A stretch of 64,000 nucleotides of DNA from Oceanimonas smirnovii ATCC BAA-899 (GCF_000381965.1 NZ_KB908468.1:1-64000); one strand, 5' to 3'. Shown: positions 8,307 to 17,360, counted from the stretch's first letter. Notes: a model not told the origin generated them from the sequence alone. Numbers and translations: made by a program.

Positions 8307-9215
8307 TCAATACAGGCTTTGTCCAACCAACTGAGGCGTCGCTTGCTGCTGACCGATAATCTGCTCCAGTGTTGCCCTGTCGAGGCCATTTTCCAGTAAG
8401 GGCTCCAGTACGCTGATATCTACCGGGCGTGTATCTTTGTGTCCTTCCGGAGTAAGCGGCTCGTGAGACTCCACAAAAGTCTGGCCGTATTCATCGGTGC
8501 TTATCTTGAGTGACTGATTCACAATCTGTACGCGCGTGCCTTTGTCGACCTGAGCAAACAGCCACTCGACATGCTCCGGATACATACGAATGCAGCCGGC
8601 GCTGGAGCGCAGACCCACATCCAGCGGATCATTGGTACCGTGGATCAGATATTCACCGCTGCCATAAGAAAGGCGCATGGCATATTCACCCAGTGGGTTA
8701 TCGGGGCCGGCAGGAACCACAGCCGGCAAAGGGATTCCTTTGGCGGCATACTCCTTGCGGGTATTGGCGGTCGGGGTCCAGGTCGGGTTTTCCCGCATCT
8801 GGGAAATAGAGGTCACCATTTCAGGCGTGGCGCGGCCCACCCGGCCAATACCGATGGGGAACACATAGACCTGATCTTCGTTTTCCGGATAATAATACAG
8901 GCGCAGCTCCGCCAGGTTGATCACAATCCCTTGCGTTTCGGCTCTGGGCAGCAGCATCTGATTGGGGATCACCACTTTGTCACCGGGGCGCAGCAGCAGC
9001 AGATCCTGATCAGGGTTGGCAGCCATCATCAGAATAGGACTCACGCCATAATAGCGGGCCAGCCCGGCCAGCGTGTCACCCTCCTGAGTGGTATGAATAA
9101 GAATTTGCCCCACGGGCTGCCCCTTGTCGGCAGGCAGAGGAAGCGGACGTACTGCCGCCTGTGCTGCCGTGAAAGGCAGCAGCATACTGAGCAGAATGGC
9201 ACTAAACAGTTTCAT
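8307..9215 (-). CDS. L,D-transpeptidase (LysM-YkuD, ErfK/YbiS/YcfS family)
   Basis: A periplasmic enzyme of 302 residues that attaches Braun lipoprotein to peptidoglycan or forms 3-3 crosslinks. The signal peptide is MKLFSAILLSMLLPF...AQA. A LysM domain follows (about 38-85, HTTQEGDTLAGLARYYGVSP). The YkuD catalytic domain (about 95-230) ends in HGT...SSAGCIRM, holding the catalytic His and Cys. Size and order match E. coli ErfK/YbiS/YcfS/YnhG. Convergent placement next to lpp suggests the lipoprotein-linking branch. Which E. coli paralogue it matches cannot be told. Confidence 0.93.
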   Translation of the reverse strand: MKLFSAILLSMLLPFTAAQAAVRPLPLPADKGQPVGQILIHTTQEGDTLAGLARYYGVSPILMMAANPDQDLLLLRPGDKVVIPNQMLLPRAETQGIVINLAELRLYYYPENEDQVYVFPIGIGRVGRATPEMVTSISQMRENPTWTPTANTRKEYAAKGIPLPAVVPAGPDNPLGEYAMRLSYGSGEYLIHGTNDPLDVGLRSSAGCIRMYPEHVEWLFAQVDKGTRVQIVNQSLKISTDEYGQTFVESHEPLTPEGHKDTRPVDISVLEPLLENGLDRATLEQIIGQQQATPQLVGQSLY

Positions 9216-9264
9216 GACGTAATTCTCTTACTGTGATGTGTACCGGGATCATACCCTTGTTGAA

Positions 9265-9293
9265 CAAAAAAGGGATGCGCCCGGCGCATCCCT
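9265..9293 (-). terminator. Terminator downstream of fldA
   Basis: On the minus strand AGGGATGCGC pairs with GCGCATCCCT over CCG, followed by a U6 run (from A6 at 9265-9270). Confidence 0.88.
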
Positions 9294-9313
9294 TAAAGAC
9301 CCGAGCTGTCGCG

Positions 9314-9841
9314 TTAACCTTCCAGCTCTTTCAGGCACATTTCTTCATATACCTGTTTACACCAGCCCTTGACCCGCTCCTGGGTCAGCTCGGGCTGACG
9401 GTCTTCGTCAATGCCAAGTCCTACAAAGTGAGCATCGTCCACCAGGGCGCGAGAGGCTTCAAAATCATAGCCTTCGGTGGGCCAGTGACCAATGATAATA
9501 GCACCACGAGGCTCGATAATGTCTTTCAGGGTGCCCATGGCATCCAGGAAATACTCGGCATAGTCTTCCTGATCGCCGCAGCCAAAAATGGCAACCAGCT
9601 TGTCGTTAAAGTCGATTTGCTCAAGCTCGGGAAAAAAGTCATCCCAGTCGGCCTGAGATTCGCCGTAATACCAGGTGGGAATGCCCAGCAGCAGCAAATC
9701 AAATCCGGCGATGTCTTCTTTGGTGCTCTTGGCAATATCGTGAACTTCAATCAGATGCTTACCCAGTTCTTTCTGGATCATCTTTGCCACGGCTTCGGTG
9801 TTGCCGGTATCACTTCCAAAAAACAGACCTACACTTGCCAT
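9314..9841 (-). CDS. fldA: Flavodoxin FldA
   Basis: A long-chain flavodoxin of 175 residues, the low-potential FMN electron carrier that replaces ferredoxin under iron or oxidative stress. The N-terminus has the phosphate-binding loop FFGSDTGNTEAVAK. The FMN-stacking loops are IPTWYYGESQADW and GCGDQEDYAEYF, and the long-chain insert follows. It is close to fur and ybfE, as in E. coli, where fldA and fur are partly co-transcribed. Here fldA ends in its own terminator and fur is separated from it. Confidence 0.97.
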   Translation of the reverse strand: MASVGLFFGSDTGNTEAVAKMIQKELGKHLIEVHDIAKSTKEDIAGFDLLLLGIPTWYYGESQADWDDFFPELEQIDFNDKLVAIFGCGDQEDYAEYFLDAMGTLKDIIEPRGAIIIGHWPTEGYDFEASRALVDDAHFVGLGIDEDRQPELTQERVKGWCKQVYEEMCLKELEG

Positions 9842-9884
9842 AATTATGCCGTACCTGTTGAGAATGGTGTTGTAAAACCTGGCG

Positions 9885-10169
9885 CTATTCCTGCTCTTGC
9901 TGTGCCAGTTGTTGCAACAGCAAGGCCTGAATCAGCTCGGCTCGGCTGAGCCGGCGCTCATTGGCCAGAACGTTAAGTTTGCTGAACAGTTGCTCATCTA
10001 CCTTGAGCTCTATTCGGCGAAGACCGCGTTCACGATCCCGTTTGAGCTGATTACGCTTGTTGAGTTTAAGCTGAACCTGCCGGGGCAGGGGATTGGTTTT
10101 GGGTCTGCCGGGCCGACGTTCGTCGGCGAACAGATCCAGCGTGGTTCTGTCTGCCTCTTGCTTGGCCAT
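9885..10169 (-). CDS. ybfE: YbfE-like LexA-regulated-family protein
   Basis: A 94-residue basic protein like E. coli YbfE, which is named for LexA control. The N-terminus TTLDLFADERRPGRPKTNPL is typical, and the C-terminal half looks like a ribbon-helix-helix DNA-binding fold (RRIELKVDEQLFSKLNVLANERRLSRAELIQALL). Position between ybfF and fldA matches E. coli synteny. I saw no clear LexA box (CTGT-N8-ACAG) in the 55 bp before the upstream DUF2788 gene, so SOS control is not supported here. The function is not known. Confidence 0.88.
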   Translation of the reverse strand: MAKQEADRTTLDLFADERRPGRPKTNPLPRQVQLKLNKRNQLKRDRERGLRRIELKVDEQLFSKLNVLANERRLSRAELIQALLLQQLAQQEQE

Positions 10170-10172
10170 GGC

Positions 10173-10394
10173 TCAGCCCACACCACCACTTTCCCATGCT
10201 GCCTCAATAATGCCTTTGGCGATAAATCCGGCACAACCGAGAAACAGCACCAGCCAAACAATAGAACGGCCAAACTTGGGCACATTGCCCCGTTTCAGAA
10301 CATCCTGTATAGCCAGTCCGATCAGCAGAAAAATGGCCACAAAAAAGAGTTTCAGCCCCAGGCTTTCCAGCAGCTCAATTTGATCCAAAGACAT
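10173..10394 (-). CDS. DUF2788 small inner-membrane protein
   Basis: A 73-residue protein with two predicted transmembrane helices (about 15-30, LKLFFVAIFLLIGLAI, and 44-62, IVWLVLFLGCAGFIAKGII). It fits the DUF2788 family, which has no known function. The stop codon is 3 nt before the ybfE start, so the two are probably translated from one message. A -10-like TATAGT lies in the 56-bp gap before ybfF. Confidence 0.85.
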   Translation of the reverse strand: MSLDQIELLESLGLKLFFVAIFLLIGLAIQDVLKRGNVPKFGRSIVWLVLFLGCAGFIAKGIIEAAWESGGVG

Positions 10395-10450
10395 AAAGTT
10401 GACCGACCGTTAACAATGGGCGCCACTATAGCACAAAGGCAGAAAGCCTG

Positions 10451-11215
10451 TTAACTGAGAGCAAGCAGGAAATCCTGCACCAGGCGGTTAAATAAATCGG
10501 GTTTCTCTGCATGCAGCCAGTGGCCGGTCCCCTGAATAACCCGGGCCTGAGCCTGCGGAAACTGAGCCAGCACCTCGGGCTGGTGCTCAGGCAGCAGATA
10601 GTCTGACTCACTGCCTTTAATAAACAGTACCGGTGCCTCAAAAGGTGCCGGCAGGCCGGGCCAGCTCATAATGTTGGCGTAGGCCTGGTGCAGGGCGGTA
10701 ACATTAAAGCGCCAGGTATGTTCATCATTGCTGAACGACTTCAGCAAAAACTGGCGCACACCGGCCATGCTGACATGTTGTGCCAGCACCGCATCGGCTT
10801 CCTTGCGGGTCTGGCAGCCGGCGTTCATGACCGCCTGCAGACCGGCAAATACTTCCTGATGGCGGGCCTGACGGTAGGCCACCGGTGCCATGTCGGCCAC
10901 CACCAGACCGCGTACCTGTTCCGGTGCCAGTCCGGCGGCCATCATCACGGCCTTGCCGCCCATGGAATGCCCCACCATGGCAGGCGTATCCAGCTGCAGC
11001 TGTGCGCTCAGTTCCAGCAGATCTTCCGCCATGGCGGAGTAGGTCATTTCTCCACTGCGGGGTGACAGCCCATGGTTACGCAGATCGACGGAGATAACAT
11101 CGAAATGTGGTGTCAGTGCCCGGCTCAGACCATTTAAATTGTCAAGGCTGCCAAACAGGCCATGTACCAGTATCACCGGCATACCGCTGCCCTGGCGTCG
11201 ATAATTCAGTTGCAT
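10451..11215 (-). CDS. ybfF: Alpha/beta-hydrolase esterase YbfF
   Basis: A 254-residue acyl-CoA/palmitoyl esterase-like hydrolase. The oxyanion segment is VHGLFGS, the nucleophile elbow GHSMGG (Ser near residue 89), and the catalytic His is in GTGHWLHAEKP. The acid is probably the Asp in FIKGSESDYLLPEH or nearby. The frame extends to 11320, but ATG 11215 gives the family N-terminus (MQLNYRRQGSG), so the longer form is rejected. It is divergent from seqA across a 123-bp gap, as in E. coli. The physiological substrate is unknown. Confidence 0.92.
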   Translation of the reverse strand: MQLNYRRQGSGMPVILVHGLFGSLDNLNGLSRALTPHFDVISVDLRNHGLSPRSGEMTYSAMAEDLLELSAQLQLDTPAMVGHSMGGKAVMMAAGLAPEQVRGLVVADMAPVAYRQARHQEVFAGLQAVMNAGCQTRKEADAVLAQHVSMAGVRQFLLKSFSNDEHTWRFNVTALHQAYANIMSWPGLPAPFEAPVLFIKGSESDYLLPEHQPEVLAQFPQAQARVIQGTGHWLHAEKPDLFNRLVQDFLLALS

Positions 11216-11284
11216 GAAGCGTGCGCCTTGTTGCGTCAAAAGAGGGCAATATTGTTGCCCGAGCCGGGCATGGGCGCAACCCGC

Positions 11285-11313
11285 TTGGGCCGGACCCTTG
11301 CAACATGTATAAT
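11285..11313 (+). promoter_or_regulatory. Sigma-70 promoter of seqA-pgm
   Basis: TTGGGC (11285-11290) and a consensus TATAAT (11308-11313) are separated by 17 nt. The predicted transcript starts about 20 nt before the seqA start codon. Confidence 0.75.
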
Positions 11314-11338
11314 CAGCCACTCTTCACTGGGAGTGGAT

Positions 11339-11848
11339 ATGCCTGAAAAAATGATGAAAACCATTGAGGTGGATGAAGAGCTTTACCGTTACATTGCCAG
11401 TAATACCCGGCATATCGGAGAGAGCGCCTCGGACATATTGCGCCGTTTACTGAAACTGGAAAGCCAAAAAACCGAACCCAGCGCGGAGCCGGCCCCGGCG
11501 GGTGTGCAGGGAGAGGGCGTACGCCGTATGCTCGACGCCGGCACTCTGGCTGCGCAAGATTCTGCTATTGAACGTTTTATGACGATTTTGTCGGTATTGT
11601 ACCGGGATAATCCGGCTGCCTTTGCTCAGGCCTCAGATATCAAGGGGCGCAAACGTATCTATTTTGCCGACTCGGAAGCTGCCTTGCTGGCGGCGGGCAA
11701 CACGACCAAGCCCAGAGCCATTGATGGCAGCCCTTATTGGGTGATAACCAATACCAACACCGGCCGCAAACGCAATATCGTGACTCAGCTGATGGCCGCT
11801 ATGGGCTATGCCCACGGCCTGATTGAGCGGGTCAGCCAAAGCATCTGA
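11339..11848 (+). CDS. seqA: Negative modulator of replication initiation SeqA
   Basis: Binds hemimethylated GATC sites and sequesters oriC. The 169-residue protein has the N-terminal oligomerisation helix ([33 protein letters not shown]) and a C-terminal DNA-binding domain with [24 protein letters not shown] and the NTGRKRNIV element. A linker of about 40 residues contains Pro/Ala. ATG 11339 has GGGAG 5 nt upstream; ATG 11354 matches the E. coli start but lacks a good binding site. It is followed by pgm, as in E. coli. Presence of SeqA implies Dam methylation in this organism. Confidence 0.96.
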   Translation: MPEKMMKTIEVDEELYRYIASNTRHIGESASDILRRLLKLESQKTEPSAEPAPAGVQGEGVRRMLDAGTLAAQDSAIERFMTILSVLYRDNPAAFAQASDIKGRKRIYFADSEAALLAAGNTTKPRAIDGSPYWVITNTNTGRKRNIVTQLMAAMGYAHGLIERVSQSI

Positions 11849-11871
11849 ACATATCAAGGACAGTAATCAAC

Positions 11872-13512
11872 ATGAGCACGCACCCTCGCGCAGGCCAGCC
11901 TGCACAGCCTGCGGATCTGGTTAATATTCCCAAACTGATGGCCGCGTTTTATCAGCGTACCCCTGATGTCAGCCAGCCGGGACAACGTGTGGCCTTTGGT
12001 ACTTCCGGCCATCGTGGTTCTTCTTTGGATGCCAGTTTTAATCAGGCGCATATTTACGCCATTTGTCAGGCGGTGGCAGAGTATCGCCGGGCGCAGGGTA
12101 TCAGCGGGCCGCTGTTTCTGGGCATGGACACCCATGCGTTATCGGAAGCAGCCTTTGGCGCAGCACTGGAAGTATTAACCGCCAACGGCGTTGAAGTCAG
12201 GGTGCAGCAGGGCGGCGGTTATACCCCTACACCGGTGATTTCTCATGCCATTCTGGAGTTTAACCGCGCAGGTGGGGCGCTTGCCGACGGCATAGTGATC
12301 ACACCGTCCCATAATCCGCCGCAGGATGGCGGCATTAAATATAATGGCCCCGACGGTGGTCCTGCCAGTGCCGAGGCCACCGGTGCCATTGAGCAACGAG
12401 CCAATGCGCTGCTGGCCGAAGGCAATGCCGGCGTCACTCGCCAGCCCTGTGAGCAGGCGCGGCAGCAGGCGGTGCCTCATGATTATGTGAATGCCTATGT
12501 GGCGCAGCTGGATCAGGTCATTGATATGGAGGCCATTCGCCGGGCCGGCATTCGTATTGGCGTGGATCCGCTGGGTGGCTCGGGTCTGGCTTACTGGCCG
12601 CACATTGCCAAACGTTTTGGCCTGAATATTACTCTGGTAAATGAGCGCCAGGATGCCGACTTTGGCTTTATGCCGCTGGATCATGACGGCAAAATCCGTA
12701 TGGACTGCTCCAGCCCCTTCAGCATGACCCGTTTGCTGGCGCTGAAAGATGAGTTTGATATTGCCTGTGGTAATGATCCCGATTATGACCGCCATGGCAT
12801 AGTGGATGCCGATGGTCTGATGAACCCGAACCATTATCTGGCGGTGTGCATACACTATCTGTTTACTCACAGACCCGAGTGGTCCGTCAGTCTGGCGGTG
12901 GGCAAGACGCTGGTGTCTTCATCCATTATCGACCGGGTGGCAGCCAGTCTGCAGCGTCCGCTGATGGAAGTGCCGGTCGGCTTTAAATGGTATGTAGAAC
13001 ACCTGATGGCCGGCAAGCTGGCCTTTGTGGGGGAAGAAAGTGCCGGTGCCTCTTTCTTGCGTAAAAACGGCGATGTCTGGACCACGGATAAAGACGGTTT
13101 TATTCCGTCACTGCTGGCGGCAGAAATACTGGCGGTAACCGGTAAAACACCCCACCAGTATTATGCCATGCTGACCGACGAGCTGGGCCGGCCACATTAC
13201 CGGCGGGTGGATGCGCCTGCAAACCATGCCCAAAAGAAAGTGCTCAGTGCGCTTCAGCCGAAAAACGTGCAGGCCGACACCCTGGCCGGCGATGCCATTA
13301 TCGCCCGCCTGACGAGTGCGCCGGGTAACGGGGCAGCCATTGGTGGTTTAAAGGTGGTCACTGAGCAGGGCTGGTTTGCCGCCCGCCCCAGTGGTACCGA
13401 GCAGGTATATAAAATTTATGCCGAGAGCTTTCGCAGTGAAGCTCACCTGGATCAGCTGATCACCGAAGCACGGGCTTTGGTGAGTGAGGTGTTTGCTCAG
13501 GCTGGCGTATAA
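11872..13512 (+). CDS. pgm: Phosphoglucomutase (alpha-D-glucose phosphate-specific)
   Basis: Interconverts glucose 1- and glucose 6-phosphate. The 546-residue protein matches E. coli Pgm. It has the N-terminal [10 protein letters not shown], the phosphoserine loop [11 protein letters not shown], the metal-binding DPDYDRHG (three Asp-type ligands), the sugar-binding GEESAGASF and the phosphate-binding [10 protein letters not shown]. It starts 23 nt after seqA with AAGGACAG as ribosome binding site, so both genes are in one operon. A strong palindromic terminator follows. Confidence 0.97.
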   Translation: MSTHPRAGQPAQPADLVNIPKLMAAFYQRTPDVSQPGQRVAFGTSGHRGSSLDASFNQAHIYAICQAVAEYRRAQGISGPLFLGMDTHALSEAAFGAALEVLTANGVEVRVQQGGGYTPTPVISHAILEFNRAGGALADGIVITPSHNPPQDGGIKYNGPDGGPASAEATGAIEQRANALLAEGNAGVTRQPCEQARQQAVPHDYVNAYVAQLDQVIDMEAIRRAGIRIGVDPLGGSGLAYWPHIAKRFGLNITLVNERQDADFGFMPLDHDGKIRMDCSSPFSMTRLLALKDEFDIACGNDPDYDRHGIVDADGLMNPNHYLAVCIHYLFTHRPEWSVSLAVGKTLVSSSIIDRVAASLQRPLMEVPVGFKWYVEHLMAGKLAFVGEESAGASFLRKNGDVWTTDKDGFIPSLLAAEILAVTGKTPHQYYAMLTDELGRPHYRRVDAPANHAQKKVLSALQPKNVQADTLAGDAIIARLTSAPGNGAAIGGLKVVTEQGWFAARPSGTEQVYKIYAESFRSEAHLDQLITEARALVSEVFAQAGV

Positions 13513-13519
13513 ATTTGCA

Positions 13520-13545
13520 GCCGGCGCTGATCAGCGCCGGCTTTT
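13520..13545 (+). terminator. Terminator of seqA-pgm
   Basis: A perfect 22-bp palindrome (GCCGGCGCTGA and its complement, 13520-13541) is followed by TTTTGACTTT. Confidence 0.82.
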
Positions 13546-13651
13546 GACTTTATTATGTGGGGTAGACCCCTAAATCCTTAGACATTGATACTGAAATCGT
13601 GTTTTATTGCATTAAGATGTCTGGCAATAAAATGGATTTTTGGAGGTATCT

Positions 13652-14674
13652 GTGACTAATGCTCTTGATGACTTTCTTGCCCTCAGCAGACAGCACCCCT
13701 GGTATTTATCCCCTTCAGTATATTCGCTGCCTTGCGGCACTGCAGCCCAGATCTGGGATACCGGCGTCCTGTGTCTGGAGCCGGACAACCCGGCTGGTCG
13801 TGATTTGATTATTTCCTGCGGCATTCACGGTAATGAAACCGCGCCCATTGAGCTGTGCGAGGCGTTGCTGCACAGGCTGATCAGTGGCGAGCTGACCTGC
13901 CGCCAGCGAGTGCTGTTTATTTTTGGCAATCCGGCAGCGATGAATGCCGCGGTACGTGAACTGGATGAAAACCTGAACCGGCTGTTTTCCGGCGCTCATG
14001 CCGAGGGCAATGAGGTGAATCAGGAGCGTAAACGGGCTGCGTTGCTGGAAAGCTATGTGACCCGCTTTTTTTCGGTGCGAGAGCATGCAGAGCGGCTGCA
14101 TTACGACTTGCATACTGCCATTCGGCCTTCACAGCGGGAAAAGTTTGCCGTGTATCCTTATTTGCATGGCGCACCTTACAGTCGGGCTCAGCTGGCGTTG
14201 TTGCAGGCTGCCGGCATTAATACGGTATTACTGGCTCACGAGCCTACCACCACCTTCAGCTGTTTCAGTGCGCACCGGTTCAATGCCCATGCCTTTACCC
14301 TTGAGCTGGGCAAGGTAATGCCTTTTGGTGACAATGATCTGACCCGGCTGACCGCACTTAATCAATGCCTTGAAGCATTGATCTCTGAGCCTGGCTGGCA
14401 GCCACCACCACTCACACCAGAGCATCTGGACGTGTTTGCCGTGAGTCAGGAGATTGTTAAAAACACCGATGACTTTGCCCTTTGTTTCAACAATGGTGTA
14501 TCCAATTTCACCGAGTTTGAACAAGGTGTCTTGCTGGCGACTGATCAGCAGCAGCAGTGGCATGTTCAGCAGGAGCGGGAAGCCGTGGTGTTTCCCAATG
14601 CCAGTGTGGCATGCGGACAACGTGCAGCCTTGATGGTAGTACCGGTATCTTCGTTTACCTTACCTCTGAGATAG
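13652..14674 (+). CDS. astE: Succinylglutamate desuccinylase
   Basis: Last step of the arginine succinyltransferase pathway: N-succinylglutamate to glutamate and succinate. The 340-residue zinc hydrolase has the metal ligands in ISCGIHGNETAP and in LHYDLHTAIR, plus a conserved LELGKVMPFG segment. The GTG at 13652 follows GGAGG by 5 nt; the TTG at 13640 overlaps that site and is rejected. The gene stands alone here, while astB is about 12 kb away, so the ast genes are dispersed. Confidence 0.92.
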   Translation: MTNALDDFLALSRQHPWYLSPSVYSLPCGTAAQIWDTGVLCLEPDNPAGRDLIISCGIHGNETAPIELCEALLHRLISGELTCRQRVLFIFGNPAAMNAAVRELDENLNRLFSGAHAEGNEVNQERKRAALLESYVTRFFSVREHAERLHYDLHTAIRPSQREKFAVYPYLHGAPYSRAQLALLQAAGINTVLLAHEPTTTFSCFSAHRFNAHAFTLELGKVMPFGDNDLTRLTALNQCLEALISEPGWQPPPLTPEHLDVFAVSQEIVKNTDDFALCFNNGVSNFTEFEQGVLLATDQQQQWHVQQEREAVVFPNASVACGQRAALMVVPVSSFTLPLR

Positions 14675-14851
14675 TGACTGAAAGCCGTTTCTTTGATGCT
14701 CATTATACTTTTGTGAACAAAATGTAGATTTTTGGTGTTGGCCTGTGTAATCATTCAGGTGCTGAAAGGTGGAATGCAAAAAACACAAAAAAATATTACT
14801 TTGTATTCACATCAGAATTCACCCTTTGAACCATGTGAAGGAATCACGGTT

Positions 14852-15700
14852 ATGAAGCAAATCTGCAAGCGCGTTTTCACTCTGTCTGCCCTGGCCCTGG
14901 CCGTTTCTGCTGCTCCTCAGGTAAGTGCTGCTACCTGGTCTGATACCTATATTGGTTATCGCTTTGGTACCGAGTTTACTGAGCCTAGTAACGACAAAGA
15001 TATAACCAAACACATTCTGCAATTTACCCACGCCAGCGGTTATGCCTATGGCCAGAACTTTCTGAATGTGGATTTGCTGCAGTCCGATGAAAATGATCCT
15101 GCCAGCGGCGATGTCCGTGGGGAAGGAGATGGTGCGACAGAAGCTTACCTGACTTATCGCCACCAACTGCATCTGGGCAAAGTTTTTGATCAGGACTTCA
15201 GTTTTGGTCCGGTAAAGGAAGTGGCACTCTCGGCAGGTTTTGATCTGAACACCAAAAACACCACCTTTGGCCCGCGCAAGCAGCTGCTGTTAGTGGGTCC
15301 GACCCTGAAGTTTGCCGTGCCCAAGGGCTTCTTGGACTTCAGTGTCTTTTATGCTCATGAGCGTAACCGCAATGGCTTCAAGCCTGCCGGCGAGCGTGAT
15401 ATCACTTTTAACGATTATACGGTCTACAACCTGGCCTGGGGACTGCCCTTTAATGCTGGCCCGGTACCGATGAAGTTTCAGGGCTTTATTAACTACAATA
15501 CGCCCAAAGGGCTGGGTACCGATGATGAAATTCTGGCACGTCCTTCCCTGATGGTGGATGTGGGCGATCTGGCCTTTGGCAAGAGCAATACTCTGTGGGC
15601 TGGTGTTGGCTACGAGTATTGGCGTAACAAATTTGGTAATCAGGGTGTGGATGGTATTGATACCGATGCACCGACCTTTCAGCTGGAATGGCACTTCTAA
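14852..15700 (+). CDS. Tsx-like outer-membrane channel protein
   Basis: A 282-residue outer-membrane beta-barrel of the nucleoside channel (Tsx) superfamily. The signal peptide is MKQICKRVFTLSALALAVSAAPQVSA. Mature strands alternate aromatic and polar residues, and the protein ends in ...FQLEWHF, a C-terminal Phe preferred by BamA. Typical spots are TWSDTYIGYRFGTEF, ILQFTHASGYAYGQNFL and GYEYWRNKFGN. ATG 14852 follows GAAGGAA. It converges with a second gene of the same family. Nucleoside uptake is inferred from the superfamily only. Confidence 0.85.
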   Translation: MKQICKRVFTLSALALAVSAAPQVSAATWSDTYIGYRFGTEFTEPSNDKDITKHILQFTHASGYAYGQNFLNVDLLQSDENDPASGDVRGEGDGATEAYLTYRHQLHLGKVFDQDFSFGPVKEVALSAGFDLNTKNTTFGPRKQLLLVGPTLKFAVPKGFLDFSVFYAHERNRNGFKPAGERDITFNDYTVYNLAWGLPFNAGPVPMKFQGFINYNTPKGLGTDDEILARPSLMVDVGDLAFGKSNTLWAGVGYEYWRNKFGNQGVDGIDTDAPTFQLEWHF

Positions 15701-15728
15701 GCCGCTGCATAAACACAAGTCCCTGTAA

Positions 15729-15752
15729 AAAAGAGCGCCGCGGCGCTCTTTT
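15729..15752. terminator. Bidirectional terminator between two tsx-like genes
   Basis: AAAAGAGCGCCG directly followed by CGGCGCTCTTTT, a perfect 24-bp palindrome with A and T ends on the two sides. Confidence 0.9.
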
Positions 15753-15766
15753 TGCATTTGCTATGG

Positions 15767-16552
15767 TTAAAACCGCCAGACAGCCAGGCCCTGTACTGCG
15801 CTCTCGGTAACCGAGCCGCCATATTTATTGTGCCAGTATTGATATTCAATCCCCACAAAGAGTCGTCTGGGATCATTGAACAGGGTTTTACCCAAATCGT
15901 AACGCAGCTGCGGCTGAGCCAGCACATGAGCCTTTACCTTGTCGCCGAACTCATTCTCCCGGCTGCCGATATATTCAATATGACCTTCCAGGCTGAAGTC
16001 ATGGCTGCCGGCACTGAACGGAAAAGCCCAGGCGGTGTCCAGCATCCAGCTGTTGCTTTCCTTGGGTGCTCCGCCGCCGGCTACACCTGTGCTGTCGTCA
16101 ATATAGGCGGTGATCAGGGTATTAAAAAAGGCGGCACCGGGCACATCCAGCGCCAGTTGTACCCCCGGCAGATATTTACGTACCTTGCTGTCTCCACCAG
16201 CGTTAATCCCCATCACCAGGCCAATATCCTTGACGGGGCCCAGGCTTAAATCCCGGCCACTGATCTTGCCCAGGCTGAAGTTGAAATAACCTTCACCATA
16301 CCAGTCCCGGCGGCGCTGGCTGTCTTTCCAGTCGGAATAATCAATAAAAAAGAAGTTGTCGCCGTACTTCCAGCCGCTGGCGTGTTGCAGGGTATAAATG
16401 CTGGTAGTGGATTTATCATCGGCATCAGGTCCAAAGGGCTGTTGCTTGAGGTTTCCTATCTGATACTGCAGCTCTGTGGTACTCCAGTCGGCGGCCATGG
16501 CCGGCACGCAGCTGGCAGCAATCAATAAGCCAAGCAGGGATTTCTGTATCAT
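15767..16552 (-). CDS. Second Tsx-like outer-membrane channel protein
   Basis: A 261-residue beta-barrel of the Tsx superfamily, related to the convergent neighbour. The signal peptide is MIQKSLLGLLIAASCVPAMA. Shared family spots are WSTTELQYQIGN, YTLQHASGWKYGDNFFFIDY, LSLGPVKDIGLVMG and VGIEYQYWHNKYGG, ending in AVWRF with a C-terminal Phe. ATG 16552 is preceded by AGGA. A consensus CRP site lies 110-125 bp upstream. The pair probably arose by duplication, with one copy now under different control. Confidence 0.85.
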   Translation of the reverse strand: MIQKSLLGLLIAASCVPAMAADWSTTELQYQIGNLKQQPFGPDADDKSTTSIYTLQHASGWKYGDNFFFIDYSDWKDSQRRRDWYGEGYFNFSLGKISGRDLSLGPVKDIGLVMGINAGGDSKVRKYLPGVQLALDVPGAAFFNTLITAYIDDSTGVAGGGAPKESNSWMLDTAWAFPFSAGSHDFSLEGHIEYIGSRENEFGDKVKAHVLAQPQLRYDLGKTLFNDPRRLFVGIEYQYWHNKYGGSVTESAVQGLAVWRF

Positions 16553-16661
16553 AACATCCTGTTCCTTTGTGTCCGTATTACTGAAAAATGAAAATACAAA
16601 GTGCCGTTTTTCTGGCGTCATCAGGCACAGCAGGATGTTACATTCGGTTAACAATGTGGTG

Positions 16662-16677
16662 TGTGATCATGATCACA
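16662..16677. promoter_or_regulatory. Consensus CRP-binding site upstream of the tsx-like gene
   Basis: TGTGA-TCATGA-TCACA is an exact match to the CRP half-sites with N6 spacing, and the spacer is also symmetrical. On the minus strand a TGTAAC (16637-16642) sits at a distance consistent with class II activation (site near -40). E. coli tsx is known to respond to CRP. Confidence 0.75.
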
Positions 16678-16741
16678 ATACGATTTAAAATCTCCATATA
16701 AAGATTCTTTACTTAAAATCCAAGTTCCGCCATCAGGTTAT

Positions 16742-16766
16742 AAAAAAGAAGCCTTGCGGCTTCTTT
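16742..16766 (-). terminator. Terminator of the HPP-family gene
   Basis: AAAGAAGCC-TTGC-GGCTTCTTT; on the minus strand the stem is followed by a U-run (A tract 16742-16747). Confidence 0.85.
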
Positions 16767-16770
16767 GGGG

Positions 16771-17334
16771 CTAGTCGGTTTTTACTGCCGGCTCGGTGGC
16801 CTGTGATTCCTTGGCAGTCTGCTGCTGCTCCTTAACCACATGATTTTTCGGGTAAATCGTCTTGGGACCAAACGGATAGCGGCGATGGGTAAACACATAA
16901 TGATAGACACTGGCAAAACCTACCATAAACAGGGTGCCGGCCAGAGTGGGCAGAATAAAGTCCATGGGGGTCAGGTGAGCCGCAGACAGGTAAATCAGAA
17001 TGGGGTTGGCACCGGCAGGGGGATGCAGAGTGTCGGTAAGCACCATCATGGTAATGCTCAGTCCAAAGCAAATGCCAAGACCAAGGGTGGGATCAGGAAT
17101 AAACTCAAGGCCAGCCACGGTAATGCAGGTGGTTAAAAGGTGACCCAGAATCACATGCTTGGGACGCGACAGCGGCGCTGAAGGCAACAATAATAATAAC
17201 ACCAGGGTGGCACCCATGGGGGCACTCAGCACCATGAAGTGAGTCCAGTCCTTCAGGTAGCTCAGGCAGATAACGGCAACAAAAGCTGCTGCACCGGCCA
17301 GGGTTGCGTCACGCAAGCGGTGTTTCAAATGCAT
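16771..17334 (-). CDS. HPP-family membrane protein
   Basis: A 187-residue integral membrane protein with about four transmembrane helices (near 14-30, 38-55, 70-88 and 120-145) and a hydrophilic C-terminal tail. The signature LHPPAGANP defines the HPP family. Plant and cyanobacterial members have been linked to nitrite transport; that role is only a suggestion here, though the window has a nitrate reductase operon. ATG 17334 follows GAGGT; the frame upstream to 17409 has no binding site. An inverted repeat lies 27-43 bp upstream. Confidence 0.85.
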   Translation of the reverse strand: MHLKHRLRDATLAGAAAFVAVICLSYLKDWTHFMVLSAPMGATLVLLLLLPSAPLSRPKHVILGHLLTTCITVAGLEFIPDPTLGLGICFGLSITMMVLTDTLHPPAGANPILIYLSAAHLTPMDFILPTLAGTLFMVGFASVYHYVFTHRRYPFGPKTIYPKNHVVKEQQQTAKESQATEPAVKTD

Positions 17335-17360
17335 GGAGACCTCGTGATTTGTATCGTTTT

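Noticed and set aside
10395..10450. LexA box for ybfE
   Set aside because: No CTGT-N8-ACAG in the gap despite the family name.
11216..11320. Longer form of ybfF
   Set aside because: It would overlap the seqA promoter; the hydrolase fold begins at the ATG 11215.
14675..14851. CRP site upstream of the first tsx-like gene
   Set aside because: TGTGA half-sites occur, but the partner halves are poor or the spacing is 5 nt, and one overlaps the ribosome binding site.
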